A DNA stretch of 64,000 nucleotides from Nakamurella sp. PAMC28650 (GTDB lineage Bacteria; Actinomycetota; Actinomycetes; Mycobacteriales; Nakamurellaceae), in contig NZ_CP060298.1 in assembly GCF_014303395.1 (NCBI RefSeq), positions 3,243,001 through 3,307,000 of the forward strand, written 5' to 3'. This document shows positions 30,575 through 39,585 of the stretch, piece after piece (positions within the stretch are counted from its first letter, which is position 1; each line of letters begins with the position of its first letter). The position numbers were made by a program, and so were the translations under genes. The notes below the pieces were generated by a model. The model saw nothing but the letters and a program-made list of their open reading frames with translations. It was not told the origin of the DNA and made no database searches.

Positions 30575-31030
30575 TCAGAGGTCGAACTCGGTCGGTGCGA
30601 TACCGACCGCGAAACAGGCCTCCTTGACCGCGGCCCGCTCGTGCTCGTCGAAGTTGCCGTCGGCGCCGCCGATGATGATCCCGATCTGCAGCACCGCACG
30701 GGCCTGGTCCGGCTTGGACTTCAGCTTGCCGATCCGTGAGATGGCCTCGACCTTGCCGAAGTCGTAGTCCTTGGTCAGCTTGTCGCAGTAGAAGTTGAAC
30801 TGCTCCTGCAGGTCGGCGGGCGGGAAGATGCCCAGGACGTCGTTGCTCATGATCAGGGCCGCGGTCTTCTGGCGCTCGCTGGGATCGATGGTGCCGTCCG
30901 CAGCGGCGATCAGCGCACACATGGCCATCGAACCGGCGGCGAACTCCTTGTTCTTGAACTGGCTGGCCTTGAGTTTGAGACCGTCGTTCATCTCCTTCGA
31001 CTTGGACTTCAGCTGATCCCAGAAAGCCAT
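30575..31030 (-). CDS. TerB-family tellurite-resistance-like protein
   Basis: A 151-residue all-helical TerB protein. It shows the repeated metal-site segments ALIAAADGTIDPSERQ and GIIIGGADGNFDEHERA, whose acidic residues are thought to bind calcium or another divalent metal. Actinobacterial copies of this form also stand alone, outside ter operons, and their function is unclear. GGAGGAAAC precedes the ATG. No other ter genes are nearby. Confidence 0.88.
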   Translation of the reverse strand: MAFWDQLKSKSKEMNDGLKLKASQFKNKEFAAGSMAMCALIAAADGTIDPSERQKTAALIMSNDVLGIFPPADLQEQFNFYCDKLTKDYDFGKVEAISRIGKLKSKPDQARAVLQIGIIIGGADGNFDEHERAAVKEACFAVGIAPTEFDL

Positions 31031-31169
31031 CGTGTTTCCTCCATTGCAGAGAACTGCTCGCGTGCACCCGCCGGTCCGGCGGTGCCCTCCCTGAACGGTC
31101 GGCCTGGCGGAACAGTTCCTGAACCCGTCCTGCCGACCAACGGGATGGACCGACCGCGCCCGCGAGCGG

Positions 31170-32252
31170 TCAGTAGAACTCGCCGGGCGTCACCACGTTC
31201 GTCATCCGCCGGCCGGCCAGGAACATCGTCATGTTGCCCGCGAACAGCTCGGCGATGCGTTGGTCCTCCTTGGCATTCAGGGCCGCGGTGTGCGGCGCGA
31301 TGACCACATTGGGGAGATCCCACAGCGGTGATTCGGCCGGCAGCGGCTCCACCGCCGTCACGTCGAGATACGCCGACCCCAGAGGCCCTGTGGTCAGGCC
31401 GTGGATCAGTGCCGGTTCGTCGATCACGGTGCCCCGCCCGACGTTGACGATCACGGCGCCAGGTTTCGTCGCGGCGATCAGCTCGGCGTCGTACAGGCCG
31501 GCGGTCGCGGCGGTGCCGGGAAGGGTGAAGATGATCGCGTCGGCGCGGCCGACCAGCTCGGGCAGGGCCGACAGCGGATGTACCTCGTCGACATGGTCCA
31601 CCGGGCCAGCGGTCCGCTTGACGCCGAGCACGGTCGCGCCGAAACACTTGAGCAGGCGAGCGGTCTCGCCGCCGATGCCACCCAGGCCGACCACCAGGAC
31701 GGTCTGCTCGCCGACCTGACCCATCGCCCAGCGTTCCGGCCATTCATGCGCGCGCTGCAGGCGTTGGAGCCGCGGCAGATCCTTGGCCGCGGCGAGGACG
31801 CCGAAGAGTGCGAACTCGGCGAGGGTGCCGCCATGGACCCCGGCCGAGGTGGTGAACACGACCCGGGCGAGATCCTCCTCGGACAGGTTCGCGGCCTGCA
31901 CCGTCGCGCCTCCGCCGGCGGCCATCGTCTGCACCCAGCGCAGCCCCGGGTTGGTGGTCACGGTGCGGGCCAGCATGGTGGGGTCCACGTCCGGAATCCC
32001 GTACAGCACATCGGCTCTGGCCAGCAGGGCCTCGAAGGCCGCCTGCTGTCCCGGCGTCCGCCGGTAGGCCGGATCACCGGAGTGATCGCCCGGAAACCGC
32101 TGCGGTGGAAGGAGTTCGTCGTCGACCAACAAAGCCACCCGGGGGTCGACATCGGTGATCAGATGCCGCAGGTCGGGGGCCAGCGGAGTGGCCAGCACGA
32201 CGGTGACCGGGTCGGACGACGCCGGCGGGGGAGCGGTGGAGGGAAGGTTCAC
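31170..32252 (-). CDS. D-isomer-specific 2-hydroxyacid dehydrogenase
   Basis: A 360-residue NAD(P)-dependent dehydrogenase with the nucleotide-binding GLGGIGGE motif. The catalytic arginine lies in NVGRGT, an acidic residue in DVTAVEPLP and the catalytic histidine in IAPHTAA. Substrate specificity within the family (glycerate, phosphoglycerate, lactate and others) cannot be read from this. It lacks the C-terminal ACT domain of SerA. A strong hairpin lies just upstream of its start. Confidence 0.88.
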   Translation of the reverse strand: MNLPSTAPPPASSDPVTVVLATPLAPDLRHLITDVDPRVALLVDDELLPPQRFPGDHSGDPAYRRTPGQQAAFEALLARADVLYGIPDVDPTMLARTVTTNPGLRWVQTMAAGGGATVQAANLSEEDLARVVFTTSAGVHGGTLAEFALFGVLAAAKDLPRLQRLQRAHEWPERWAMGQVGEQTVLVVGLGGIGGETARLLKCFGATVLGVKRTAGPVDHVDEVHPLSALPELVGRADAIIFTLPGTAATAGLYDAELIAATKPGAVIVNVGRGTVIDEPALIHGLTTGPLGSAYLDVTAVEPLPAESPLWDLPNVVIAPHTAALNAKEDQRIAELFAGNMTMFLAGRRMTNVVTPGEFY

Positions 32253-32312
32253 TGGACGACCATACGAAATGTCGGCCTACTGCGGACGTTCGGCTGCGGA
32301 AGGCCCACCGCG

Positions 32313-32358
32313 GACGTCCTGCAGAGTGATGGCTATTGCCATCACTCTGCAGGACGTC
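32313..32358. terminator. perfect 21-bp hairpin between the helicase and dehydrogenase genes
   Basis: The left arm 32313-32333 (GACGTCCTGCAGAGTGATGG plus C) pairs perfectly with 32338-32358 around a TATT loop. It lies between the helicase stop and the dehydrogenase start, both on the minus strand, so it probably terminates or attenuates helicase transcription. There is no T-tract, as is usual for many actinobacterial terminators. Confidence 0.7.
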
Positions 32359-32372
32359 GGGCGGTCGGAGGG

Positions 32373-34493
32373 TCAGTGTCCGGCGCGGGATCCGGTACGG
32401 GCCGGGCGTTCGTGGCCGGGGCCGGAGCGGCGCGGACCCGAGCTGGCGCCCCCCGCGGTGTGCGGCGTCGTAGTGTCCAGCTGGATCTTGAGCGACTGCC
32501 CGCTCACCTTGGCCGCGGAGATGCGACCGAAGGCGGCGGGGGAGATGTGGCCGCCGATCTCGACCAGCGAGTAGGTGTCGAAGATGTCGATCCGGCCGAG
32601 GTCGCGGCCGGTCAGGCCGCCTTCCGCGGTGATCGCACCGACGATACCGGCCGGACGGACGCCGTGGGCGTGACCCACCGCGACTCGGTAGCGGGGGCCG
32701 GCCGGGACGGCGTCGCGCTTGCGCGGACGATCCGGGCGGTTGGTCTCGGCGCGCGAGTTGGTGAAGTCGTCACGACCGCCGTCGCGGCTGCCACGGGAGA
32801 AGCGATCGTCGCCACGCCGTGAGGCGTACTCGCCGCCGCGCTCCGGTCGCTCCGAGGCGAAGGAGGCGGTCGACTGCTTCGGCGCGACCACACCGTCGTC
32901 ACCGGCGGCCAGCGCCAGCAGGGTGGCGGCCAGCTCGGCGGCCGTCAGGTCCTGCTGCGACAGATACGTGGCGACGGCCTGGCGGTAGTGTTCCAGCCGA
33001 CCGACGGCCAGACGATTCGTCGCATCTTCGAGCACCTTGGCCGCCTTGTGCGCAGCGACGTCCGCCCGGGTCGGCGGGGTGATCTGCTCGAGGGTGGTCT
33101 TGGTGTAGCGCTCGATCAGCCGGAGGCGGCTCATCTCGCGAGGCGTGAAGAAGGTCAGGGCTTCACCACTGCGTCCCGCGCGCCCGGTCCGGCCGATGCG
33201 GTGCGTGTACGACTCGACCTCGCCCGGAGCATCGAAGTTGACGACCAGGTCGATCCGGTCGACGTCGAGCCCGCGGGCGGCGACGTCGGTGGCGACCAGG
33301 ACGTCGAGCTTGCCGGAGCGGAGGCGCTCGATGATGCGCTCGCGCTCCTTCTGCGGGACGTCGCCGTTGATGGCGGCGGCGGAGACGCCGCGCGCGATCA
33401 GTTCGGCACCGACCTCGTCACAGGCGCCCTTGGTGCGGACGAACACGATGGTGGCGTCGCCGGCGCTGACCTGGAGGATGCGTGCCAACGCGTCGACCTT
33501 CTCGCGGAACGGGACGACGGCGTAGGTCTGGCGGATGCTGACCGTGTTGCCGGCCTTCTTGGCGACGGTGATGTCGATCGGCTTGTTCATGTGCCGGTTC
33601 GCGACGTTACGGATCGCCGACGGCATGGTGGCCGAGAACAGGGCCGTCTGACGGTCCTTCGGCGCGTCCTGCAGAATGCGGTCCACGTCTTCGGCGAAGC
33701 CCATCCGCAGCATCTCGTCGGCCTCGTCCAGGACGAGGAAGCGGATGCCGGTCAGGTCGAGCGTCCCGCGCTCGAGGTGATCGATGATCCGGCCGGGGGT
33801 GCCGACGACGACCTGGGCACCGTTCTTCAGCGCCATCTTCTGCGGGAGGAAACTGGATCCACCGTAGACGGGCACCACGGTCAGCTTGGGCATGAATTCG
33901 GCGAACGAGCCGATGGCCTCGGCCACCTGCATGGCGAGCTCGCGGGTCGGCGTCAGGACCAGGGCCTGGACCTGACGGAGCGAGGGATCGATGGACGCCA
34001 GCAGCGGGAGGCCGAAGGCGGCCGTCTTGCCGGTGCCCGTCTGTGCGACACCGGTGATGTCACGGCCGGACAGCAGCGCCGGGATGGCCTGCTCCTGGAT
34101 CTCGGAGGGCACCGTGAAGCCGAGAGCCTTGACGCCCTTCAGCAGCGCAGCGGGGAGATTGAGATCTTCGAAGCCGAAAGCAGCCTCTTCGACGAGAACG
34201 TCGTCGAAGTCGGCTTCTTCGGTGCTGTCCTGGGTGAGGAGAGCGTCGGTGGAGAGATCGTCCGCATCGGTGGTGTCGACGTCGTCGATCTCCAGCTCGA
34301 AACCTTCGTTGAGCTCGGAGTCGAGCTCCAGAATCGATTCAGTAGTCTGGGCAGGGGCAGCAAGGGGCGCCATTTTGGCCAATCGCTTCGAGGCAGGAGC
34401 TCGAGAACCCGCCCGGTTGGCAGGGATTCCGGTCGCAGCCTTCGATTGATAGGACATCCCGGCGAAACTTCCACCGTCGAAAACGCGCGACAC
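32373..34493 (-). CDS. DEAD-box ATP-dependent RNA helicase
   Basis: An RNA helicase of the DeaD/CsdA type, active in ribosome assembly and RNA decay. It has an acidic N-terminal extension of about 115 residues, then the Q-motif region. Motif I is AQTGTGKT, DEAD occurs in LVLDEADEMLRMGF, SAT in LFSATMP, and the second RecA domain ends with HRIGRTGRAGR. An Arg/Gly-rich linker leads to a DbpA-type RNA-binding domain (YRVAVGHAHGV ... SLVEIGGHIS) and a basic tail. The GTG at 34493 gives 706 residues; an ATG at 34457 is also possible. The spacer upstream has a GATAAG -10-like element near 34515. Confidence 0.93.
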   Translation of the reverse strand: MSRVFDGGSFAGMSYQSKAATGIPANRAGSRAPASKRLAKMAPLAAPAQTTESILELDSELNEGFELEIDDVDTTDADDLSTDALLTQDSTEEADFDDVLVEEAAFGFEDLNLPAALLKGVKALGFTVPSEIQEQAIPALLSGRDITGVAQTGTGKTAAFGLPLLASIDPSLRQVQALVLTPTRELAMQVAEAIGSFAEFMPKLTVVPVYGGSSFLPQKMALKNGAQVVVGTPGRIIDHLERGTLDLTGIRFLVLDEADEMLRMGFAEDVDRILQDAPKDRQTALFSATMPSAIRNVANRHMNKPIDITVAKKAGNTVSIRQTYAVVPFREKVDALARILQVSAGDATIVFVRTKGACDEVGAELIARGVSAAAINGDVPQKERERIIERLRSGKLDVLVATDVAARGLDVDRIDLVVNFDAPGEVESYTHRIGRTGRAGRSGEALTFFTPREMSRLRLIERYTKTTLEQITPPTRADVAAHKAAKVLEDATNRLAVGRLEHYRQAVATYLSQQDLTAAELAATLLALAAGDDGVVAPKQSTASFASERPERGGEYASRRGDDRFSRGSRDGGRDDFTNSRAETNRPDRPRKRDAVPAGPRYRVAVGHAHGVRPAGIVGAITAEGGLTGRDLGRIDIFDTYSLVEIGGHISPAAFGRISAAKVSGQSLKIQLDTTTPHTAGGASSGPRRSGPGHERPARTGSRAGH

Positions 34494-34701
34494 ACTCCAA
34501 GAACGTCGTCAGCTTATCAGGAAACCTCCCGGAAACCTGCGGTGAGCTGCCGCACACCGCCACGAACTACCCTCCCCCGGCCGGTCGGATCTCGCGCTGC
34601 AGGAACTCCGGATGTGTTGTCGAATTCAGCTGAGGTTGCTCGTCTTTGCTTGCAGGGAGCCGGCACACCGCCCGTACCCACTGACCGCCAAGGAGCACGA
34701 C

Positions 34702-35052
34702 ATGCCCAAGTACTTCCTCTCGATCGTCGAGGCCGAGGCAGCGTAGGCCGGGACGGCGAATTTCGACGAGATCATGCAGGCCCACAGCGAATTCGGCCAG
34801 GCGGTCAAGGACGCCGGGGCCAGTGTCCTGTCGGGTGAGGCGCTCCAGCCCACCCCCACCGCCGTGTTCCTCCGCGGCACCAGGACCGCCGGCGTCAGCG
34901 CCGTGGACAACCCGCTGCCCGAGGCCAGAGAGGTGATCGGGGGCTACTACCTGATCGAGGCGGCCGACGACGAGCAGGCGCTGGCCCTGGCCAAGCTCTG
35001 CCCCGCACCGTTCGGCTACATCGAGATGCGGCCGATCTGGGAATTCAGCTGA
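34702..35052 (+). pseudogene. YCII-related (DGPF-type) protein gene with an in-frame TAG
   Basis: From the ATG at 34702, with AAGGAG seven bases upstream, the frame reads MPKYFLSIVEAEAA. It then meets TAG at 34744-34746 and continues in the same frame as AGTANFDEIMQAHSEFGQAV through SGEALQPT to GGYYLIEAADDEQALALAK and RPIWE. That is a complete YCII-like protein with one nonsense codon at position 15. Such proteins are typically paired with the COG4941-type sigma factor that follows. Internal initiation at an ATG (34774) would give 92 residues lacking the first strand. Confidence 0.8.
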
Positions 35053-36305
35053 GCGAACATCTGTCGGCCGCGGTAGGTGCGGCGGCGGCGGCGGCCCGAC
35101 GGGAACTGTCGGGCCGGGTGCTCGCCGCCACCCTGCGCACCGTTCGCGACCTCGACATCGCCGAGGAATCGACGGCGGACGCCTTTCTGCTGGCGTTGCA
35201 GAGTTGGCCCACTACTGGCATTCCGGCGTCCATCGAGGCCTGGTTGGTGACGGCGGCCAGGCGTCGGGCGGTGGATCGCATCCGCCGTGCACAGGTGGCC
35301 CGGCGCTCGCTGGTGAAGCTCGCCGGGGGATGGTCAGGCGTCACCGGTGTCTCCGATGTGGTGGCCGAGGCCGCGATCGTCGGCGACGACGAGCTCCGGA
35401 TGGTGGTCCTGTGCTGCGATCCGCGGCTGGCCGTCGGTGATCAGGTCGCACTGACCCTCCGGCTCGCGTGCGGGGTCAGCACCGCTGGAATAGCTGCCGT
35501 GCAGGGTGTTTCGACGCCGACGATGGCAGCCCGCCTGACCAGGGCCAAGGCGAAGCTGGCTGCCGCCGGTCCCAGGCTGGAGCTGCCGGACGACGCCACG
35601 GTGGATGCGCGGCTCCCGGCGGTGGCCACCGTGGTGTACCTCGCTTTCACCCTCGGCCACACCGCAGCCGACGGGAAGGCCCTCACCGACGACGATCTCG
35701 CCGACCGGGCCCAGTACCTGGCCGGTGTCCTGCATGCCCTGCGCCCCGCCAGCGCGACCTTCACCGCGCTGCTGGCGCTGATCCTGCTGACCAGGGCGCG
35801 GTCGGCCGGACGGTTCGATCCGGCGGGGTAACAGGTCCTGCTGGCTGCCGCCGACCGCACCAGCTGGGACCAGGCTCTGATCCGGACCGGGACCTCGCTG
35901 CTGGCAACGGCCTCGGCACGCGCTCCGATGGACCCGATGGTCCTGCAGGCCGCCATTGCCGCAGAGCACTGCAGCGCAACGGATTTCACGGGTACCGACT
36001 TCCACCGCGTGGTCGATCTCTATTCCAGACTGCTGTCGGTCGATCCATCGCCCGGGTTCGCGCTCGGCCGGTGCGTGGCGCTGTCCTACGCGGCCGGGCC
36101 GGCGGCCGGCCTGGCAGATCTAAACGAGGTACTGGCCCTGCGGGTGCTCGATGCCTACCCCTACGCGGCGGCCGCCCGCGCCCAGATGCTGCAGCGACTG
36201 GACCGGACGGCCGACGCCGATCTGGAATGGACACGTGCCGCCCGTCTGGCCCGCACCACCGCTGAACGGAGCTTCTTCCTCGCGCAGGTGCAACTCAGTC
36301 CTTGA
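35049..36305 (+). pseudogene. ECF sigma factor (COG4941/DUF6596 type) with an in-frame TAA
   Basis: The frame encodes sigma region 2 (IAEESTADAFLLALQSWP, AARRRAVDRIRRAQ), region 4 (AVGDQVALTLRLACGVS), and the start of the long C-terminal domain typical of this sigma group. TAA at 35829-35831 interrupts it. In the same frame the protein continues with VLLAAADRTSWDQALI, LQAAIAAEH and TAERSFFLAQVQLSP to a stop at 36305. The N-terminus is uncertain: GTG 35118 is the first usual start, but similarity-like sequence runs back to a CTG overlapping the YCII stop. Both genes of this operon carry one stop codon each. Confidence 0.78.
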
Positions 36306-36513
36306 GGGCCATCCGGTGCTTGTGGTTGCGGACGTGTCCGGCGATCTCGCCGAGCCGCTGGGCCCGGGTCTGCTGGCCCGGTTTGCCCAGCCAGTGGACG
36401 TACTCCAGCTGATCGGTGGCCCAGAGGGCCCCGAAGGCCGTCAAGGTTTCCGGATCTTCGGCGAGCGCGGCAGCCATGTCCTCGGGGACGGCGATTCCGG
36501 TGGTGGTGATCAT
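36295..36513 (-). CDS. short YdeI/OmpD-associated-like protein
   Basis: A 72-residue protein resembling the C-terminal domain of YdeI/OmpD-associated (bacteriocin-protection-like) proteins: a VPEDMAAALAEDPETLTAF start, then EYVHWLGKPGQQTRAQRL. Free-standing short versions occur, so it may be complete. AAGGAG lies nine bases before the ATG. It converges with the sigma-factor pseudogene, overlapping by 11 bases. The function is unknown. The first IS110 element begins 70 bases away. Confidence 0.65.
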   Translation of the reverse strand: MITTTGIAVPEDMAAALAEDPETLTAFGALWATDQLEYVHWLGKPGQQTRAQRLGEIAGHVRNHKHRMALKD

Positions 36514-36607
36514 CTACGGTGACTCCTTCACATCATCGGGAAGACGTCCGTCCATTGTGCGCTATGCCGGCTCTTCGAACTTGGTAGACATCCCATGTCG
36601 AGTCGTG

Positions 36608-37870
36608 TCAAGCAGCTGAGGTCATCGGTTCCCGCGTGTTGATGGGTTCGGCCGGCCACGCTACTGTCTCGTCATAGAGGGTGCCAGAGTCTAGGCACCC
36701 GTGGAGGATGCCGACCAGGCGGTTGGCAACCTGGCGGAGAGCGGCGTGGTGGTTGGTTCCCCTTGCTCGGATGGTGTCGTAGTACGCGCGGGTACCTGGT
36801 GATCCGTTGAGGGCGCCGTATGCCTGCAGGTGCAGGGCCACTCCGAGTCGGCGGTTCGTGGCGTAGCGGGCCATCACCGTGGTCTTCTTCCCCGATGCGC
36901 GGGTAATCGGGCTTTGGCCAGAGTAGTTCTTCCTGGCGCGGGAGTTAATGAATCGCGTGTCGTCGTCCCCGAATTCGCCCAGTACCCGGGCGGCCAGGAT
37001 TGGTCCGAGGCCCGGCTGGCTCAGGTAGATCTGGGCGGCCGGGTGTCGATCAAAATTTTGTGTCATCACAGCCTGCAGTGCAGTGATCTGCTCGTTCAGT
37101 GCTGTGAGCACCTTGACCTGGCTGGCGACCACGGCGGCGTAGGCCGCCTCGAGGGTGGGAGGTTGCCGCAGAGCTGGTTGCCGCAGCAGTGCTCGCAGTG
37201 GTTCGACCCGATCGTCCACGTGGTGTCGGCGAGCTGCGGTCAAGGCCGACACCACCTGGCCACGGGTCAGTTTTGCGGCTCGGTCAGGGTCAGGTGCGCG
37301 ACCGAGCAGGATCAGCGCATCGGCGGCAGCCAGATCCGGGAATGCCTGCACCGCAACGGGAAAGAATTCCAACAGCGCTGACCGCATCCGTAAGGTGTGA
37401 CGAACTCGTTCCCAGATGAGGTTCTGGTGGGCGCGGGCCAGCAGCTTCACTGCATCGGCCAGATCGGTGTCACCGGCGATCTCGCGGTGGTGATCTCGGT
37501 CGACGCGGACTATTTCTGCCAAGACGTGAGCATCACCGGCGTCGCTCTTAGCACCGGAAGTGCTGTGCCGCTCCCGGTAGCGGGCCGAAGACATCGGGTT
37601 GATCGCGAACACGTGATAGCCGGCTGCCCGCAATGCCACCACCCACGGACCGCGGTCGGTCTCGGTGCCGACGAAGACCAGGTCCGCGGCCAGCTCTGGC
37701 GTGAGGTCCGTCCAGTCGCTCGGGGCGTGCTGAGCGATCAGCTCATGGAGCCTGGAGATCCCGGGCAATCCCTCCGGGAGCCTGGCTTTGCACAAGCGCC
37801 GCCCGGTCTCATCCTCGATTTCGATGTCGTGGTGATCTTCGGCCCAGTCGTCGCCGATCATCAACCGCAT
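36608..37870 (-). CDS. IS110-family transposase (element A)
   Basis: A 420-residue recombinase with an N-terminal RuvC-like DEDD domain. The acidic residues are visible in MIGDDWAEDHHD, FVGTETDRG and GAKSDAGDAHVLAE. The C-terminal Transposase_20 domain has PGLGPILAARVLGEFGD and the serine-containing NYSGQSPITRASGKK. The ATG at 37870 matches the start of the other copy; a longer frame exists. IS110 recombinases integrate a circular form at sites chosen by an element-encoded bridge RNA. The two transposases are clearly homologous but differ at many positions. Confidence 0.93.
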   Translation of the reverse strand: MRLMIGDDWAEDHHDIEIEDETGRRLCKARLPEGLPGISRLHELIAQHAPSDWTDLTPELAADLVFVGTETDRGPWVVALRAAGYHVFAINPMSSARYRERHSTSGAKSDAGDAHVLAEIVRVDRDHHREIAGDTDLADAVKLLARAHQNLIWERVRHTLRMRSALLEFFPVAVQAFPDLAAADALILLGRAPDPDRAAKLTRGQVVSALTAARRHHVDDRVEPLRALLRQPALRQPPTLEAAYAAVVASQVKVLTALNEQITALQAVMTQNFDRHPAAQIYLSQPGLGPILAARVLGEFGDDDTRFINSRARKNYSGQSPITRASGKKTTVMARYATNRRLGVALHLQAYGALNGSPGTRAYYDTIRARGTNHHAALRQVANRLVGILHGCLDSGTLYDETVAWPAEPINTREPMTSAA

Positions 37871-37912
37871 TGGCCCAGTCCTTCCGTTGTCCACAGCCTT
37901 GATGGAACACAC

Positions 37913-38104
37913 GGCAGCATGCGGTGGCTTCTGCGACCTAATGAACCAGTGCTCACGTCAACCGCCCGGGCACGACATCTCATCAGCAGTTCGAGCCGCC
38001 GGCAACCGGTGGGCGCACGGTCTACCAATAGGCATCCCCGAAGTGGCGGTGCCCGGGGCTAGAGGAGTGCTGACCCACCGGCTGCTGTCGCAACCAAGCC
38101 TCGC
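37913..38104 (-). ncRNA. putative bridge RNA of IS110 element A
   Basis: The non-coding left end is highly conserved between the two IS110 copies, more evenly than the spacer next to the start codon. It can fold into two loops. An outer stem GGTGGG/CCCACC plus GCAC/GTGC encloses TTGGTAG (complement of 38022-38028). This is the reverse complement of CTACCAA at the element's right-hand junction, seen as TTGGTAG at 36581-36587. A second loop contains GATGTC, equal to the right end, and TCGCAG, antisense to the first bases of the left end (CTGCGA). These are the placements expected of target and donor guides. Confidence 0.65.
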
Positions 38105-38121
38105 AGATGTGAGACCCGATT

Positions 38122-39568
38122 GCTCTCATTAGGGCTGGGGTGGCCTGACGGGCGGCGGCGCGTCGGCGGGGTTGAGGGCTGGTAGTCCTTGCAAACTGGT
38201 TGTTCTCACGCATCCAGACCGAAGGACCACCAGCCATGGATCAGGGTAGTTCACTGCTGTTAGGAATCGAAGGATTGCAGGTCATCGACGTCCGGTTGGA
38301 CGCGGACGGCCGGCGGGTCGCCCAGTGTGTGACGGACCCGGAATTGGCGGGGTGGTGCCCGCAGTGCGGTGAGCAGTCCAGCTCGCCGAAAGGCTGGGTC
38401 ACGACGCGGCCGAGGGACGTGACGATCGGACCGGATGTCCCGATCCTGTTGTGGCGCAAACAGAAGTGGCACTGCAAAGTCGTCTGGTGTGAACGGAAGT
38501 CGTTCACCGAATCGCTGCCGGGCATCCCCGCCCGGTCCCGGTTGACGACCCGGCTGCGGCAACGGGCCGCCGAGGCGATCGGCGAACACACCCGGTCGGT
38601 GTCCGACGTCGCCGGCGAGTACGGCATGACCTGGCCGATCGCGCACCGCGCGTTCGTCGCGTACGCCGAGCTGATGATCCCCGTTGCCGGGCCACCGCCG
38701 GCCGTGACAGTGCTGGGCATCGACGAGACCCGCCGCGGCAAGGGCCGCTACGAGATCGCGACCGACACCGGGGTGAAGGTATGGATCGACCGGTTCGACA
38801 CCGGGCTGGTCGACATCAGCGGCCCTGGTGGGCTGTTCGCGCAGGTCAACGGCCGCAGCTCCAAGACGGTCATCGAATGGATCGAGGCTCAGACCGATGC
38901 GTGGCGGGCCGGCATCACGCACGTCGCGATCGACACCTCGGCGACCTACGCCAAGGTCGTCCGGGAAGCGCTGCCCCACGCGATCGTCATCCTGGACCGC
39001 TTCCACCTGGTCGCCTTGGCCAACCGGGCCGTCACCGACTACCGGCGGGAACTGGCCTGGACCAACCGCGGCCGCCGGGGCCGCAAGATCGACCCCGAGT
39101 GGGCGCGGGCGCAACTCCTCTGCTGCGCGCCGGCGAGACGCTGACCGCCGCGGAACGGGTCAAGATGTTCCAGGCAATGAAGGCCGCCGACCCCACCGGC
39201 GGGTTGCACAACTGTTGGCGAGCAAAGGAACTGCTCCGTCACCTGCTGAAGCTGGCCGGCACCGAACCAGACTGGGCGCTGGTCTGGCAGCGACTCACCG
39301 ACTTCCAGATGTTCTGCGCCGACCACATCGACATCGGCGCAGATCCGCCGCCTCGCGCAGACCGTCGACGACTGGCGATCCTCCATCATCGAAGGGATCT
39401 TCACCGGCATCAGCAACGGCCGGTCCGAAGGCTACAACCGGATCGTCAAGCACATCGGCCGCATCGCGTTCGGGTTCCGTAACCCCACCAACCAGAAACG
39501 CCGGATACGATTCGCCTGCACCCGCGCATCACGCCGGGCGGCAACCACGCTCAAGCCCTAATGAGAGC
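38122..39568 (+). mobile_element. ISL3-family element
   Basis: Terminal inverted repeats GCTCTCATTAGGGCT (38122-38136) and AGCCCTAATGAGAGC (39554-39568) are perfect over 15 bases and enclose one ISL3-type transposase. The length of 1447 bp suits the family. The 8-bp flanks (ACCCGATT and TATCAAGC) do not match, so no target duplication remains. The element lies exactly between the left ends of the two inverted IS110 copies. Confidence 0.85.
38236..39561 (+). pseudogene. ISL3-family transposase with two compensating frameshifts
   Basis: The product has a zinc-finger N-terminus (WCPQCG ... WHCKVVWCERKSF), a helix-turn-helix region and the DDE catalytic core (TVLGIDETRRG, HVAIDTSATYAKVV, AIVILDRFHLVALAN). 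Near 39115-39140 the family reading moves to the -1 frame (LLRAGETLTAAERVKMFQAM), and near 39337 it returns to the first frame (IRRLAQTVDDWRSSIIEG) until TAA. Read straight, translation stops at 39144 before the last acidic residue, so the transposase is probably inactive. The ATG at 38236 follows GAAGGA. Confidence 0.85.
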
Positions 39569-39585
39569 TATCAAGCCTGAACTCT

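Larger units (their letters stand above)
36586..38106 (-). mobile_element. IS110-family element A
   Basis: An element of about 1.5 kb with no terminal inverted repeats of its own, typical for IS110. Read on the minus strand, its left end is the CT at 38106-38105 followed by GCGAGG. Its right end is GGGATGT followed by CT at 36587-36586. The CT dinucleotides are inferred core sites. The order is non-coding left end, DEDD/Ser transposase, short right end. A second, diverged copy lies in inverse orientation at 39584-41111. Confidence 0.75.

Noticed and set aside
34774-35052. separate complete 92-residue gene
   Set aside because: The family sequence begins 24 codons upstream, behind a good ribosome-binding site and an in-frame TAG, so this is the 3' part of an interrupted gene.
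38041-38121. left-target guide match for IS110 element A
   Set aside because: The left loop (TCCTCTAG in A, TCCTTTAG in B) does not convincingly match the sequence left of either element. The left flanks may have been altered by the ISL3 insertion, so I claim only the right-target match.
38114-39576. 8-bp target duplication for the ISL3 element
   Set aside because: ACCCGATT and TATCAAGC do not match.
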